NCBI GenBank assembly: GCA_002433075.1
Contig: DJHM01000044.1
Location: 186,001 to 250,000, forward strand
Origin: Latescibacteria bacterium UBA6620
Lineage (GTDB): Bacteria > Latescibacterota > UBA2968
Reading direction: 5' to 3'
Length of the DNA: 64,000 nt
Position numbers and translations under genes: made by a program
In this document: piece by piece, positions 58,063-64,000 of the stretch
Position numbering within the stretch: position 1 is the stretch's first letter
Layout of the letters: each line of letters starts with the position of its first letter
The notes under the pieces: model-generated
Seen by the model: the letters and a program-made list of their open reading frames with translations, nothing else
The model's database searches: none
Told to the model about the DNA's origin: nothing

Positions 58063-59505
58063 TCAGAGGAACGGGTTGGTTTCGTTCGGATCGTAGTCAG
58101 GAAGGAAATGATTGTGAGGACGTCCGGCAATCAGTCTTTCGCCGTCAGTGAAACCTTCCGGCCGTCCTTCGAGAAAGCCGATCAAGCGCCGTCTCCACGG
58201 CTCGAGTTTCGCTTCGCCGTCCGCTTCTCGTGCGAGGTCGTGGGTTTCGTGGGGGTCGGTCGACAGGTCGAAGAGGTGCTCGACGCCCGTCTGGGTGTAC
58301 CAGACATACTTATGGGTTTCGTCCGTAAGGTAGTGGTTCCCGTGATCGTATTCGTAGCATCCCGAATGCTCCCCGTGAAGCACGTCCCGCACCGCCGTTT
58401 CCTCGCGTCGCAGGATGGGCAGGAGACTGCTGCCAGTACATGTGTCGGGAATGGCGGCTCCTGCAGCATCGAGGATGGTCGGCATGATGTCCTGGATGCC
58501 GACGGGGGACGTACAGATCACTTCTTCAGGGTACTCCCAGTCTGTGGGAGCGCGCACGAGGAACGGGACGCGTGCGGACGCTTCGTAGGGCCAGGTTTTT
58601 CGGAAGAGGTTGTGGTCGCCGAGCATCTCGCCGTGGTCGGATGTGAAGATGACCAGGCAATCGGAGAGTCCACCGGTGTACTGAAACAATCGTCCGATCT
58701 GATCGTCGATGTTGTTGATCATTCCGTAGTAGGCGGCTCGACTGCAGTGCGTGTCGTGCTCACCGAGAGAAATCTCCCAGGCGTGTGGGTTCAACCCTTT
58801 TTCCGGTCCGTCGTAGCGCCTCGCCCAGTCTCCGATCGCGGGTTCAGGCAGGTCGCGAGAAATGTATCTATCGTAGTAGAGGCGAGGGGGTGTCAGGGGC
58901 GGGTGCGGATCGATAAACGAGATGTTGAGGAAGAAGGGTACGGTCGTGTCCCGGCGACGAAGAAAGTGCATCGCCTGATCGACGCACCAGAAGGTGTGCA
59001 TCTGTTCTTCGGGTAGATGGTGGGGTCGACCGATCCATCCGTTCGAGTCGACACCGTGCGCCATTCCGGGATGTTCGTCGAACCGGCCGTGTCGTTCCTG
59101 AAGCCACTCCACGTAGTCATTCGGTTCTCCCCTGGTCGCGTTGGCGAGACGCATGTGTTCGAACCCGTATCGCTTGTCGTTTGGGTGGAGATGCAGCTTG
59201 CCGATCATTTCGGTCTGATAGCCGGCTCGTGTCAGTTCCCCCGCGAGGGTGTGCGCCGGATTCCACGCTCCGGTCTGGAAACCCACGCAACCGTTGGCGG
59301 CGGGCGCCGTGCCGCTCATCAGCGATCGTCGTGCCGGGATGCAGCTGGGACACTCGGAATAGCCTCGCCAGAAGTGTGTGCCCGACCTTGCCAGCCAGTC
59401 GAGGTTAGGTGTCTGCAGGGCTTCGGGGGCGTGGGGATCGATCCCGATACAGTCCCCCCGCTGCTGATCCGTGGTGATGAGGACAATGTTGGGTCGGTCG
59501 GGCAT
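58063..59505 (-). CDS. type I sulfatase (formylglycine-dependent)
   Basis: 480 aa from ATG 59505 (a longer frame to 59559 overlaps the upstream dehydrogenase). NIVLITTDQQRGD opens the alkaline-phosphatase fold with metal Asp residues; the formylglycine motif is CIPAR in SCIPARRSLMSG (C-x-P-x-R); EMIGKLHLHP and FTSDHGEMLGDH provide Lys/His and Asp/His ligands. The C-terminal subdomain ends in a short extension. Sulfate ester hydrolysis is expected; no signal peptide is visible, so it may act in the cytoplasm. No formylglycine-generating enzyme gene is in the window. Confidence 0.94.
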   Translation of the reverse strand: MPDRPNIVLITTDQQRGDCIGIDPHAPEALQTPNLDWLARSGTHFWRGYSECPSCIPARRSLMSGTAPAANGCVGFQTGAWNPAHTLAGELTRAGYQTEMIGKLHLHPNDKRYGFEHMRLANATRGEPNDYVEWLQERHGRFDEHPGMAHGVDSNGWIGRPHHLPEEQMHTFWCVDQAMHFLRRRDTTVPFFLNISFIDPHPPLTPPRLYYDRYISRDLPEPAIGDWARRYDGPEKGLNPHAWEISLGEHDTHCSRAAYYGMINNIDDQIGRLFQYTGGLSDCLVIFTSDHGEMLGDHNLFRKTWPYEASARVPFLVRAPTDWEYPEEVICTSPVGIQDIMPTILDAAGAAIPDTCTGSSLLPILRREETAVRDVLHGEHSGCYEYDHGNHYLTDETHKYVWYTQTGVEHLFDLSTDPHETHDLAREADGEAKLEPWRRRLIGFLEGRPEGFTDGERLIAGRPHNHFLPDYDPNETNPFL

Positions 59506-59519
59506 GTCTCGCTCCGCGG

Positions 59520-60584
59520 TCAGGGGCCTTCGATGTCGATTCTGCGGCCGGTTGCGCATGATTCGTAGGCGGCGTCGATCACGCGGGCGACCTGGAGGGC
59601 GTCTCTTCCGGTCGCCGAGCCTTCGCCGTCTCCCTGGGCGGCGCGAATGAAGTCCCGGATAAAGGCTTCACCAGGCACCCCACCGTAGGCGGGCGAGTGA
59701 CCGACGACGAAATCGGTTTCCTGAACGGGCGTTTCCGCCCACTCGTTCGTTGTCGATTCGAAGTAGAGATGACTCGGCTGGCCTTCTGCATCGAAGTTCA
59801 TTCTACCGTGGCGGCCGTTCAGGCCGATGTAGGTGTCGTAACTGGGGGGCGTGCCATAGGCTTCGCCCTTTAACGAAAGGGTATAGCCGGTGTGAAGAGA
59901 TCCGACGGCCCCCGAACGAAGGCGCATGGTGAGGATGGCGATGTCTTCGACGTCGATGTCGGATCCGCTCCGTGTGGCGACCTCGGCGGATACGGAGACA
60001 ATTTCGTCCCCCGTCAGATAGCGCATCAGGTCGATGTAGTGGCACCCCAGCCACGCCAGCATCCCTCCTCCGGCGATGTCTTTCTGGAAGAGCCACCCAC
60101 TGGGATTCCGAAACTTGGGCTGCGTGGTGAGCATTCGCATTTCGATCGACATGAGTTCGCCGATCGCGCCCTCCGCGACCAACGAGCGGATTTTCCGGTT
60201 CACGGGATTGTATCGATTTTGATAGCAGGTACCCAGCGCAAGTCCGGCGGCCTCGGCCTGTTCGACCAGGTCGGCGACGGCCTTCGTCGATGTCCCCATG
60301 GGCTTCTCGGCCATGAGGTGGATCCCTTCCTCCAGGAGTCGGCTGAACAGCGAGGGTTTAATGTCGCTGCGGACACTCGCTATCGCGAAGAAGATGTCCT
60401 CCTGAGTTAGCAATTCGTCCACGTTGGAATAGATTCCATCCACCTTAGGTTCACCTTCGAGCGCGGCCAGCGCATCCGGGTGTTCTCCCCAGGCGTGGAT
60501 ACTCTCGACTTCGGGAAGGGCCTGAAGGGTCTTGAGGTGCGCCGCGAAATGCGCTTCACCGGCTCCCAGCACAGCAGCTTTCAT
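59520..60584 (-). CDS. Gfo/Idh/MocA-family NAD(P)-dependent dehydrogenase
   Basis: 354 aa. VLGAGEAHFAAHLKTL is the nucleotide-binding turn (less regular than usual), LMAEKPMGTS contains the EKP catalytic Lys, and GGGMLAWLGCHYIDLMRYL is the typical end of the Rossmann-to-sheet junction. Sugar or cyclitol dehydrogenase by family. It lies 14 bp upstream of the sulfatase gene in the same direction, consistent with processing of a desulfated sugar. It diverges from the gene at 60839. Confidence 0.92.
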   Translation of the reverse strand: MKAAVLGAGEAHFAAHLKTLQALPEVESIHAWGEHPDALAALEGEPKVDGIYSNVDELLTQEDIFFAIASVRSDIKPSLFSRLLEEGIHLMAEKPMGTSTKAVADLVEQAEAAGLALGTCYQNRYNPVNRKIRSLVAEGAIGELMSIEMRMLTTQPKFRNPSGWLFQKDIAGGGMLAWLGCHYIDLMRYLTGDEIVSVSAEVATRSGSDIDVEDIAILTMRLRSGAVGSLHTGYTLSLKGEAYGTPPSYDTYIGLNGRHGRMNFDAEGQPSHLYFESTTNEWAETPVQETDFVVGHSPAYGGVPGEAFIRDFIRAAQGDGEGSATGRDALQVARVIDAAYESCATGRRIDIEGP

Positions 60585-60838
60585 CGTCGACTCCTGGATA
60601 TGGTCCTCGGATCGATTCCTGTCCGGGGGGAGAGTTATGGAAAGAATTAGCGTGTACCAAGGGGTATTTTCAGCGGGCTTTGAGGGTCGGACCGTCGGCG
60701 GGTGCGGGCTGTCGACGGGGAGAAATCCGGTCCGAGCAGCTCATCGGAGGTGTCGATTTCAGTTTGATTCGGAGCCGAGTGTGGTTATCTCACGACGAGA
60801 TATTTTGGGAACGGACTCTCCAACGATGGAGGCGGGTA

Positions 60839-61816
60839 ATGTATCGAGTCGGAGTGATCGGGTGCAGGGGGATCGGGATACGACACGGGAACGGGGTGAT
60901 GGGCATCGAGAACGCGGAGATCGTGGCAGGGTGCGATCTGGTAGACGAGCAGTTAGCCGACTTCGACGAGCGCTACGGGGCGACGAACACGAACCTCGTC
61001 CTCTACAAGGATTTCCAGGAGATGCTCGACAAGGCGGAGCTGGACATTCTTACCGTGGCGACGGGAGATAACGCTCATACCTTCGCCGTGGTCGGGGCTG
61101 CAGAAGCGGGGGTGAAGGGCATTTTCTGCGAGAAACCGCTGGCCGTGAGTGTGGAGGCGGCAGACCAGATGGTGGAGGCGTGTGAGAAGCACAATGTGGT
61201 CTTGACCGTCGACCATACGCGTCACTGGATGCCGGTGTGGCATCGCAGTCACGAGTTGATCGAGGAAGGCGTGATCGGCGAGGTGAGCACAGTGATCGCG
61301 ATTCATCCGGGGCCCAGAGCGATGCTGTTCAGGAACGGGACCCACATTCTGGACGCGATCTACTGGTTTGCGGGCAGGTCGAAGCCCGAGTGGGTCGTGG
61401 GCGAGGTCGAGGCGGGCTACGAGGACTACGCGGAGTACAAGGGGGACGGCGGTCACGACCCCGACACGGAGCCGAGTACGAATGCCTACATCCACTTCGC
61501 GAATGGTGTTCGGGGCAACTACATCGGAGAGAAGCGTTCCCAGGGCGGGGTTCGGCTCCAGGTATTGGGAACGGAGGGGCAGCTCTACATCGGTGACGAC
61601 GGGACCGCTCAGATCGCGAAGGATGGCGAAATGACCGATATCGATGTCCCTGAGTGGGAGGTGGAAGGGATCGAGGCCGGTGTTCACGAACTGGTCGATA
61701 TCCTGGATGGAAAAGCCGAGTCGTCGTGCACGATCTACGACGGTCGCGAAGTGGTGAAGATGATGATGGGGATTCTCCAGTCGCAGCAGGAAGGGAATTG
61801 TAAGGTCGAGCTTTAG
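60839..61816 (+). CDS. Gfo/Idh/MocA-family NAD(P)-dependent dehydrogenase
   Basis: 325 aa from ATG 60839, preceded by GGAGG (spacing 6 nt); the open frame extends back to 60680 but that part looks random. VGVIGCRGIGIRHGNGV is the Rossmann motif (GxxGIG), GIFCEKPLAVS has the catalytic Lys, and HWMPVWHRSHEL follows. Shares the divergent 254-bp intergenic region with the dehydrogenase at 59520-60584. That region shows a possible TTGATT/TATCTC promoter pair near 60764-60791, weakly supported. Followed by a PIG-L deacetylase gene after 37 bp. Confidence 0.92.
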   Translation: MYRVGVIGCRGIGIRHGNGVMGIENAEIVAGCDLVDEQLADFDERYGATNTNLVLYKDFQEMLDKAELDILTVATGDNAHTFAVVGAAEAGVKGIFCEKPLAVSVEAADQMVEACEKHNVVLTVDHTRHWMPVWHRSHELIEEGVIGEVSTVIAIHPGPRAMLFRNGTHILDAIYWFAGRSKPEWVVGEVEAGYEDYAEYKGDGGHDPDTEPSTNAYIHFANGVRGNYIGEKRSQGGVRLQVLGTEGQLYIGDDGTAQIAKDGEMTDIDVPEWEVEGIEAGVHELVDILDGKAESSCTIYDGREVVKMMMGILQSQQEGNCKVEL

Positions 61817-61853
61817 TTTTTCAGGGATCGAACAGTCAGCCAAGGGGGTCGTT

Positions 61854-62717
61854 GTGGCAGAACCACTCAGGATCCTGTCCGTTGGCGCGCATCCGGCGGA
61901 TATTTTCGATCAGTCCGGTGGCACGATGGCACATCACGTCGAGCGAGGGGATTATGTGGGCTGCGTGGTGTTGACACACGGGGCTCGCGTTCACGACGCG
62001 GTCGTGAGCGAGGAGATGTTTCACAAGGACGAGGTCCCCACCGGAGATGCGATCGAAAAGATCATGGAAGAACGGTCGGACTTGAAAGCGGAGGAGGTTC
62101 GGAAGGCGTGCGCCATCATCGGGGTGGATGACATTACGTTCTTCGGGGCGGACGATGCGGTCCTTCTGGTCACACCTGAGGTCGTCAAGCGACTGGCGAT
62201 GGTGTTTCGTGAGAAGAGACCGGATCTCATCCTGACCCACTTCCCTCGCGAGGCGGACGGAATCACGAACGCGCACGCCGTCGCGGGACAGATCGTGATG
62301 CACGCCATTCGGGTGGCGGCCAACGTCGATCCGGAAGACTCGAATCCGCCGGTCCGCGTCGCCCGCGTCTTCTACTTCGGCGCCGGAGCCGCGCGACTGC
62401 GATCCAATCTCTGGGATGCGGATGGCGGCTACTACAACGACGTGTTTATCGACATCAGCGACGTGATCAAGAAAAAGCTGGCCACCCTCGACTGCCTTGT
62501 AAGCCAGGGCTACGGGGGGGCCTATGCACGAAAGCGACTGGAAACGAATGACGGGGCATTCGGTGTGTCCGGCGGTGTGCCCTATGCGGAAGGGTTCATC
62601 AGCGATGGATCGGAAACGTTCTACCACCTGCCGGTGAGCGACTACACCCTGGAGCGGTCACGGTCGTCAGATCACGAGGTGATGAATCGGTATTCGTATC
62701 GGTTGAAGGTCGATTGA
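61854..62717 (+). CDS. PIG-L (LmbE-like) family deacetylase
   Basis: 287 aa from GTG 61854. ILSVGAHPADIFDQSGGTMAHH is the zinc motif region (AHPxD), and THFPREADGITNAHAVAG supplies the later ligands. Family members deacetylate N-acetylglucosamine conjugates such as mycothiol or bacillithiol precursors and diacylated glycans. Here the partner dehydrogenase upstream and the sulfatase cluster suggest action on an amino sugar from the environment (inference). AHPAD in place of AHPDD is a known variation in part of the family. Convergent with the aldo/keto reductase gene, with a strong hairpin in between. Confidence 0.88.
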   Translation: MAEPLRILSVGAHPADIFDQSGGTMAHHVERGDYVGCVVLTHGARVHDAVVSEEMFHKDEVPTGDAIEKIMEERSDLKAEEVRKACAIIGVDDITFFGADDAVLLVTPEVVKRLAMVFREKRPDLILTHFPREADGITNAHAVAGQIVMHAIRVAANVDPEDSNPPVRVARVFYFGAGAARLRSNLWDADGGYYNDVFIDISDVIKKKLATLDCLVSQGYGGAYARKRLETNDGAFGVSGGVPYAEGFISDGSETFYHLPVSDYTLERSRSSDHEVMNRYSYRLKVD

Positions 62718-62742
62718 AGGCGGGGTGAGACGCGGAGTGGGG

Positions 62743-62779
62743 GAGAGCAGGGGTGGCATTGGCTGTCACTCCTGCTCTC
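62743..62779 (+). terminator. 16-bp stem hairpin between convergent genes
   Basis: Arms 62743-62758 (GAGAGCAGGGGTGGCA) and 62764-62779 pair over 16 bp with two G-U wobbles and a 5-nt loop (TTGGC). It starts 26 bp after the PIG-L stop and faces the aldo/keto reductase stop. Its arms are the GGGAGAGC 17-bp repeat, so it is a repeat-derived structure that could serve as a bidirectional terminator; no T-run follows. Confidence 0.55.
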
Positions 62780-62825
62780 TCGGATGGCTCTCATCTACTC
62801 GCAGCCATTCCACGCGAAGTACAAA

Positions 62826-62842
62826 GCCACTCCTGCTCTCCC
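62826..62842 (-). repeat. 17-bp GGGAGAGC repeat, third copy
   Basis: On the minus strand GGGAGAGCAGGAGTGGC, identical to 62741-62757 and 18628-18644 except for one central base. Lies between the hairpin and the end of the aldo/keto reductase gene. Confidence 0.7.
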
Positions 62843-62856
62843 GTTCCCCTGCTCGT

Positions 62857-63858
62857 CTATAATTCCGTTCGGTTCTGGTAGTAGAGCGGCTGGACGATGC
62901 CGATTTCGTCGATGGCAGCTTTGAGATCGGGGGGAAGAGGGCCCTTGTCGATCGCCTCGATGTTGGCCTCAATCTCAGGCCACGTCTTGAAACCGGTGAC
63001 AATGCTGTGGATTCGAGACTCCGAGAGAATCCAGCGAAGTGTTAGTTCGGGCAAGGGGATGCCGGATTCGGACTGGATATCAAGGTAGCCGAAGTAGGCG
63101 TCGTAGAATTCGTCGTTCACCCAATCCGGGCGATCGTTGCGCCACTGAGTTTGAGGAACGGCGAGCCAGCCCTTGATGAACATTGCGCCGCCGACGACCC
63201 CGATGCCCTTTTCCTCGGTCGTGGGGAGGAGGTAGCGGTCCGCGTTACGGAGGATGGGGTTGTACTGGTGGGCGATCATCATGGAGTCGATGTCGATGGC
63301 GGCGACAATCCGTTCGAGGCGTCGGGCGTCTTTCCCGGTGATACCGATGTATCGTGCGGAGCCCTGCTCTTTCGCGCGGCGCAGGAACTCGACGCAGGGC
63401 GCGTCGGCGAAGTCGTAGTCTTCTTCGTGGCGGATCAGAGGGCCCCCGTGCGAGATTGCGTCAGCAAGGAGCACAGGGTCGTCCGACCACCACTTACGTT
63501 GGTCGTTTTCGTGCAGCTGGATCAGGTCGACGTGGTCCGTTCGCAGCTTCTTCAATCCTTCCTCGTGCTGCCGCATCAGCGAATCTGCATTGCGATGACC
63601 GCCTTCATCCCTCACGCCCCCGACCTTCGTGGCAAGAAAGACACGATCCCGATGCCCTGAAAGGGCCTCGCCGAGCGAAATTTCATCCGCACCCCCACCG
63701 TAGTCGGCGGCGGTATCGAAGTAGTTGACGCCACGATCGATCGCACGCGCCACAGCGTCATTCACGCCTTTCTGTTCCATCTCCCGAAGCATGAACGCTG
63801 TTCCCAAACCAAGTTCGCCCACAGATTTGCCGGTGCTCCCAAGGGTGCGCTGATTCAT
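62857..63858 (-). CDS. aldo/keto reductase
   Basis: 333 aa. FDTAADYGGGADEIS holds the catalytic Asp and Tyr, VFLATKVGGVRD the Lys, and LIQLHENDQ the His. The C-terminal cofactor region IVTGFKTWPEIEANIEAI is typical of the L-galactose/ L-fucose dehydrogenase branch of AKR. An NADPH-dependent aldehyde or sugar dehydrogenase is likely. It starts 21 bp after the stop of the partial gene at 63880. Confidence 0.93.
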   Translation of the reverse strand: MNQRTLGSTGKSVGELGLGTAFMLREMEQKGVNDAVARAIDRGVNYFDTAADYGGGADEISLGEALSGHRDRVFLATKVGGVRDEGGHRNADSLMRQHEEGLKKLRTDHVDLIQLHENDQRKWWSDDPVLLADAISHGGPLIRHEEDYDFADAPCVEFLRRAKEQGSARYIGITGKDARRLERIVAAIDIDSMMIAHQYNPILRNADRYLLPTTEEKGIGVVGGAMFIKGWLAVPQTQWRNDRPDWVNDEFYDAYFGYLDIQSESGIPLPELTLRWILSESRIHSIVTGFKTWPEIEANIEAIDKGPLPPDLKAAIDEIGIVQPLYYQNRTEL

Positions 63859-63879
63859 ATCCTCTCCAATCGCGTTCTT

Positions 63880-64000
63880 TCAGACTGGCAGGCGTCTATC
63901 GGCCTGATTCTGCTTACATCTCTCGTTGACGACTTCCGGATTGATTAGGTCACGCAGAGCCGTATCCAGGTCGGTCAGTGTCGCTTGGTGAGACGGATCG
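63880..64000 (-). CDS. probable sulfatase C-terminus (5' end outside window)
   Basis: An open frame enters from the right edge and ends with TGA at 63880-63882; the visible 39 residues read DPSHQATLTDLDTALRDLIN then PEVVNERCKQNQADRRLPV. The L-x-D-L...DPE-V-xx-R-xKxxQ pattern resembles the tail of formylglycine sulfatases (compare the sulfatase at 58063), but 39 residues are too few for certainty. It would be the first gene of the same transcript as the aldo/keto reductase. Confidence 0.5.
   Translation of the reverse strand, partial: DPSHQATLTDLDTALRDLINPEVVNERCKQNQADRRLPV

Noticed and set aside
60764..60791. TTGATT / TATCTC promoter-like pair
   Set aside because: The match to the -35 and -10 consensus is weak and spacing is 16 bp; too little to annotate as a promoter.

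Overview
The window is a gene-dense (mostly under 250 bp between genes), GC-rich bacterial chromosome segment with no rRNA, tRNA, CRISPR array, phage or transposase gene that I can see. Its content is a long catalogue of small-molecule catabolic enzymes: seven phytanoyl-CoA-dioxygenase-like (PhyH) proteins plus one TauD, five BNR/Asp-box sialidase-like propellers, four Gfo/Idh/MocA oxidoreductases, three enolase-superfamily enzymes, three tandem xylose-isomerase-like TIM barrels, five amidohydrolases, two sulfatases (one cut by the window edge), a PIG-L deacetylase and aldo/keto reductases. This mixture resembles uncultured, host- or detritus-associated lineages such as Poribacteria, Latescibacterota and relatives. 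The phylum is an inference and cannot be settled from this window.

Layout. From 1 to 43.9 kb every gene lies on the minus strand, often with ATGA or TAATG overlaps or gaps of a few bases. Within it, 1-15.6 kb alternates oxidoreductases, PhyH proteins and sialidases; 15.8-24.9 kb holds an isochorismatase, oligoendopeptidase F, three sugar isomerase-like barrels, PhyH, a TauE-like permease and an FAD oxidoreductase; 25-36.7 kb holds a kinase-like phosphotransferase, a DUF6785-type membrane protein, secreted and propeller proteins, two enolase-superfamily enzymes, NHL propeller, MFS transporter and an AAC(6')-like acetyltransferase; 36.9-43.9 kb holds an aldolase-like barrel, amidohydrolases, a five-bladed-propeller glycosidase, L-rhamnose mutarotase and a transglutaminase. 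From 44.2 kb the strand alternates: a plus-strand amidohydrolase, the 3-hexulose-6-phosphate synthase / 6-phospho-3-hexuloisomerase pair, sialidases, a metallo-beta-lactamase-fold protein and a second glycosidase; then a minus-strand block (TPP enzyme, Rieske protein, amidohydrolase, sialidase, PhyH, sulfatase, dehydrogenase); then a divergent dehydrogenase/PIG-L pair.

How it may work together (inference): sulfatases, sialidase-like and GH32/43-like propellers and deacetylases would strip sulfated or acylated glycans; sugar dehydrogenases, epimerases, mutarotase, enolase-superfamily dehydratases, lactonase-like amidohydrolases and aldolase-like barrels would process the released sugars and sugar acids. 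The HPS/PHI pair offers a formaldehyde-fixation (ribulose monophosphate) step that could recapture C1 units released by oxygenase-driven demethylation.

The most unusual feature is the intergenic DNA. It carries many families of short, quasi-periodic or hairpin repeats, several of which abut or supply stop and start codons, and two genes are each bracketed by direct copies of one repeat. Two genes carry frameshift signatures: a sialidase split at 3183-3187, and a double compensating shift inside an FAD oxidoreductase at about 23497-23641.
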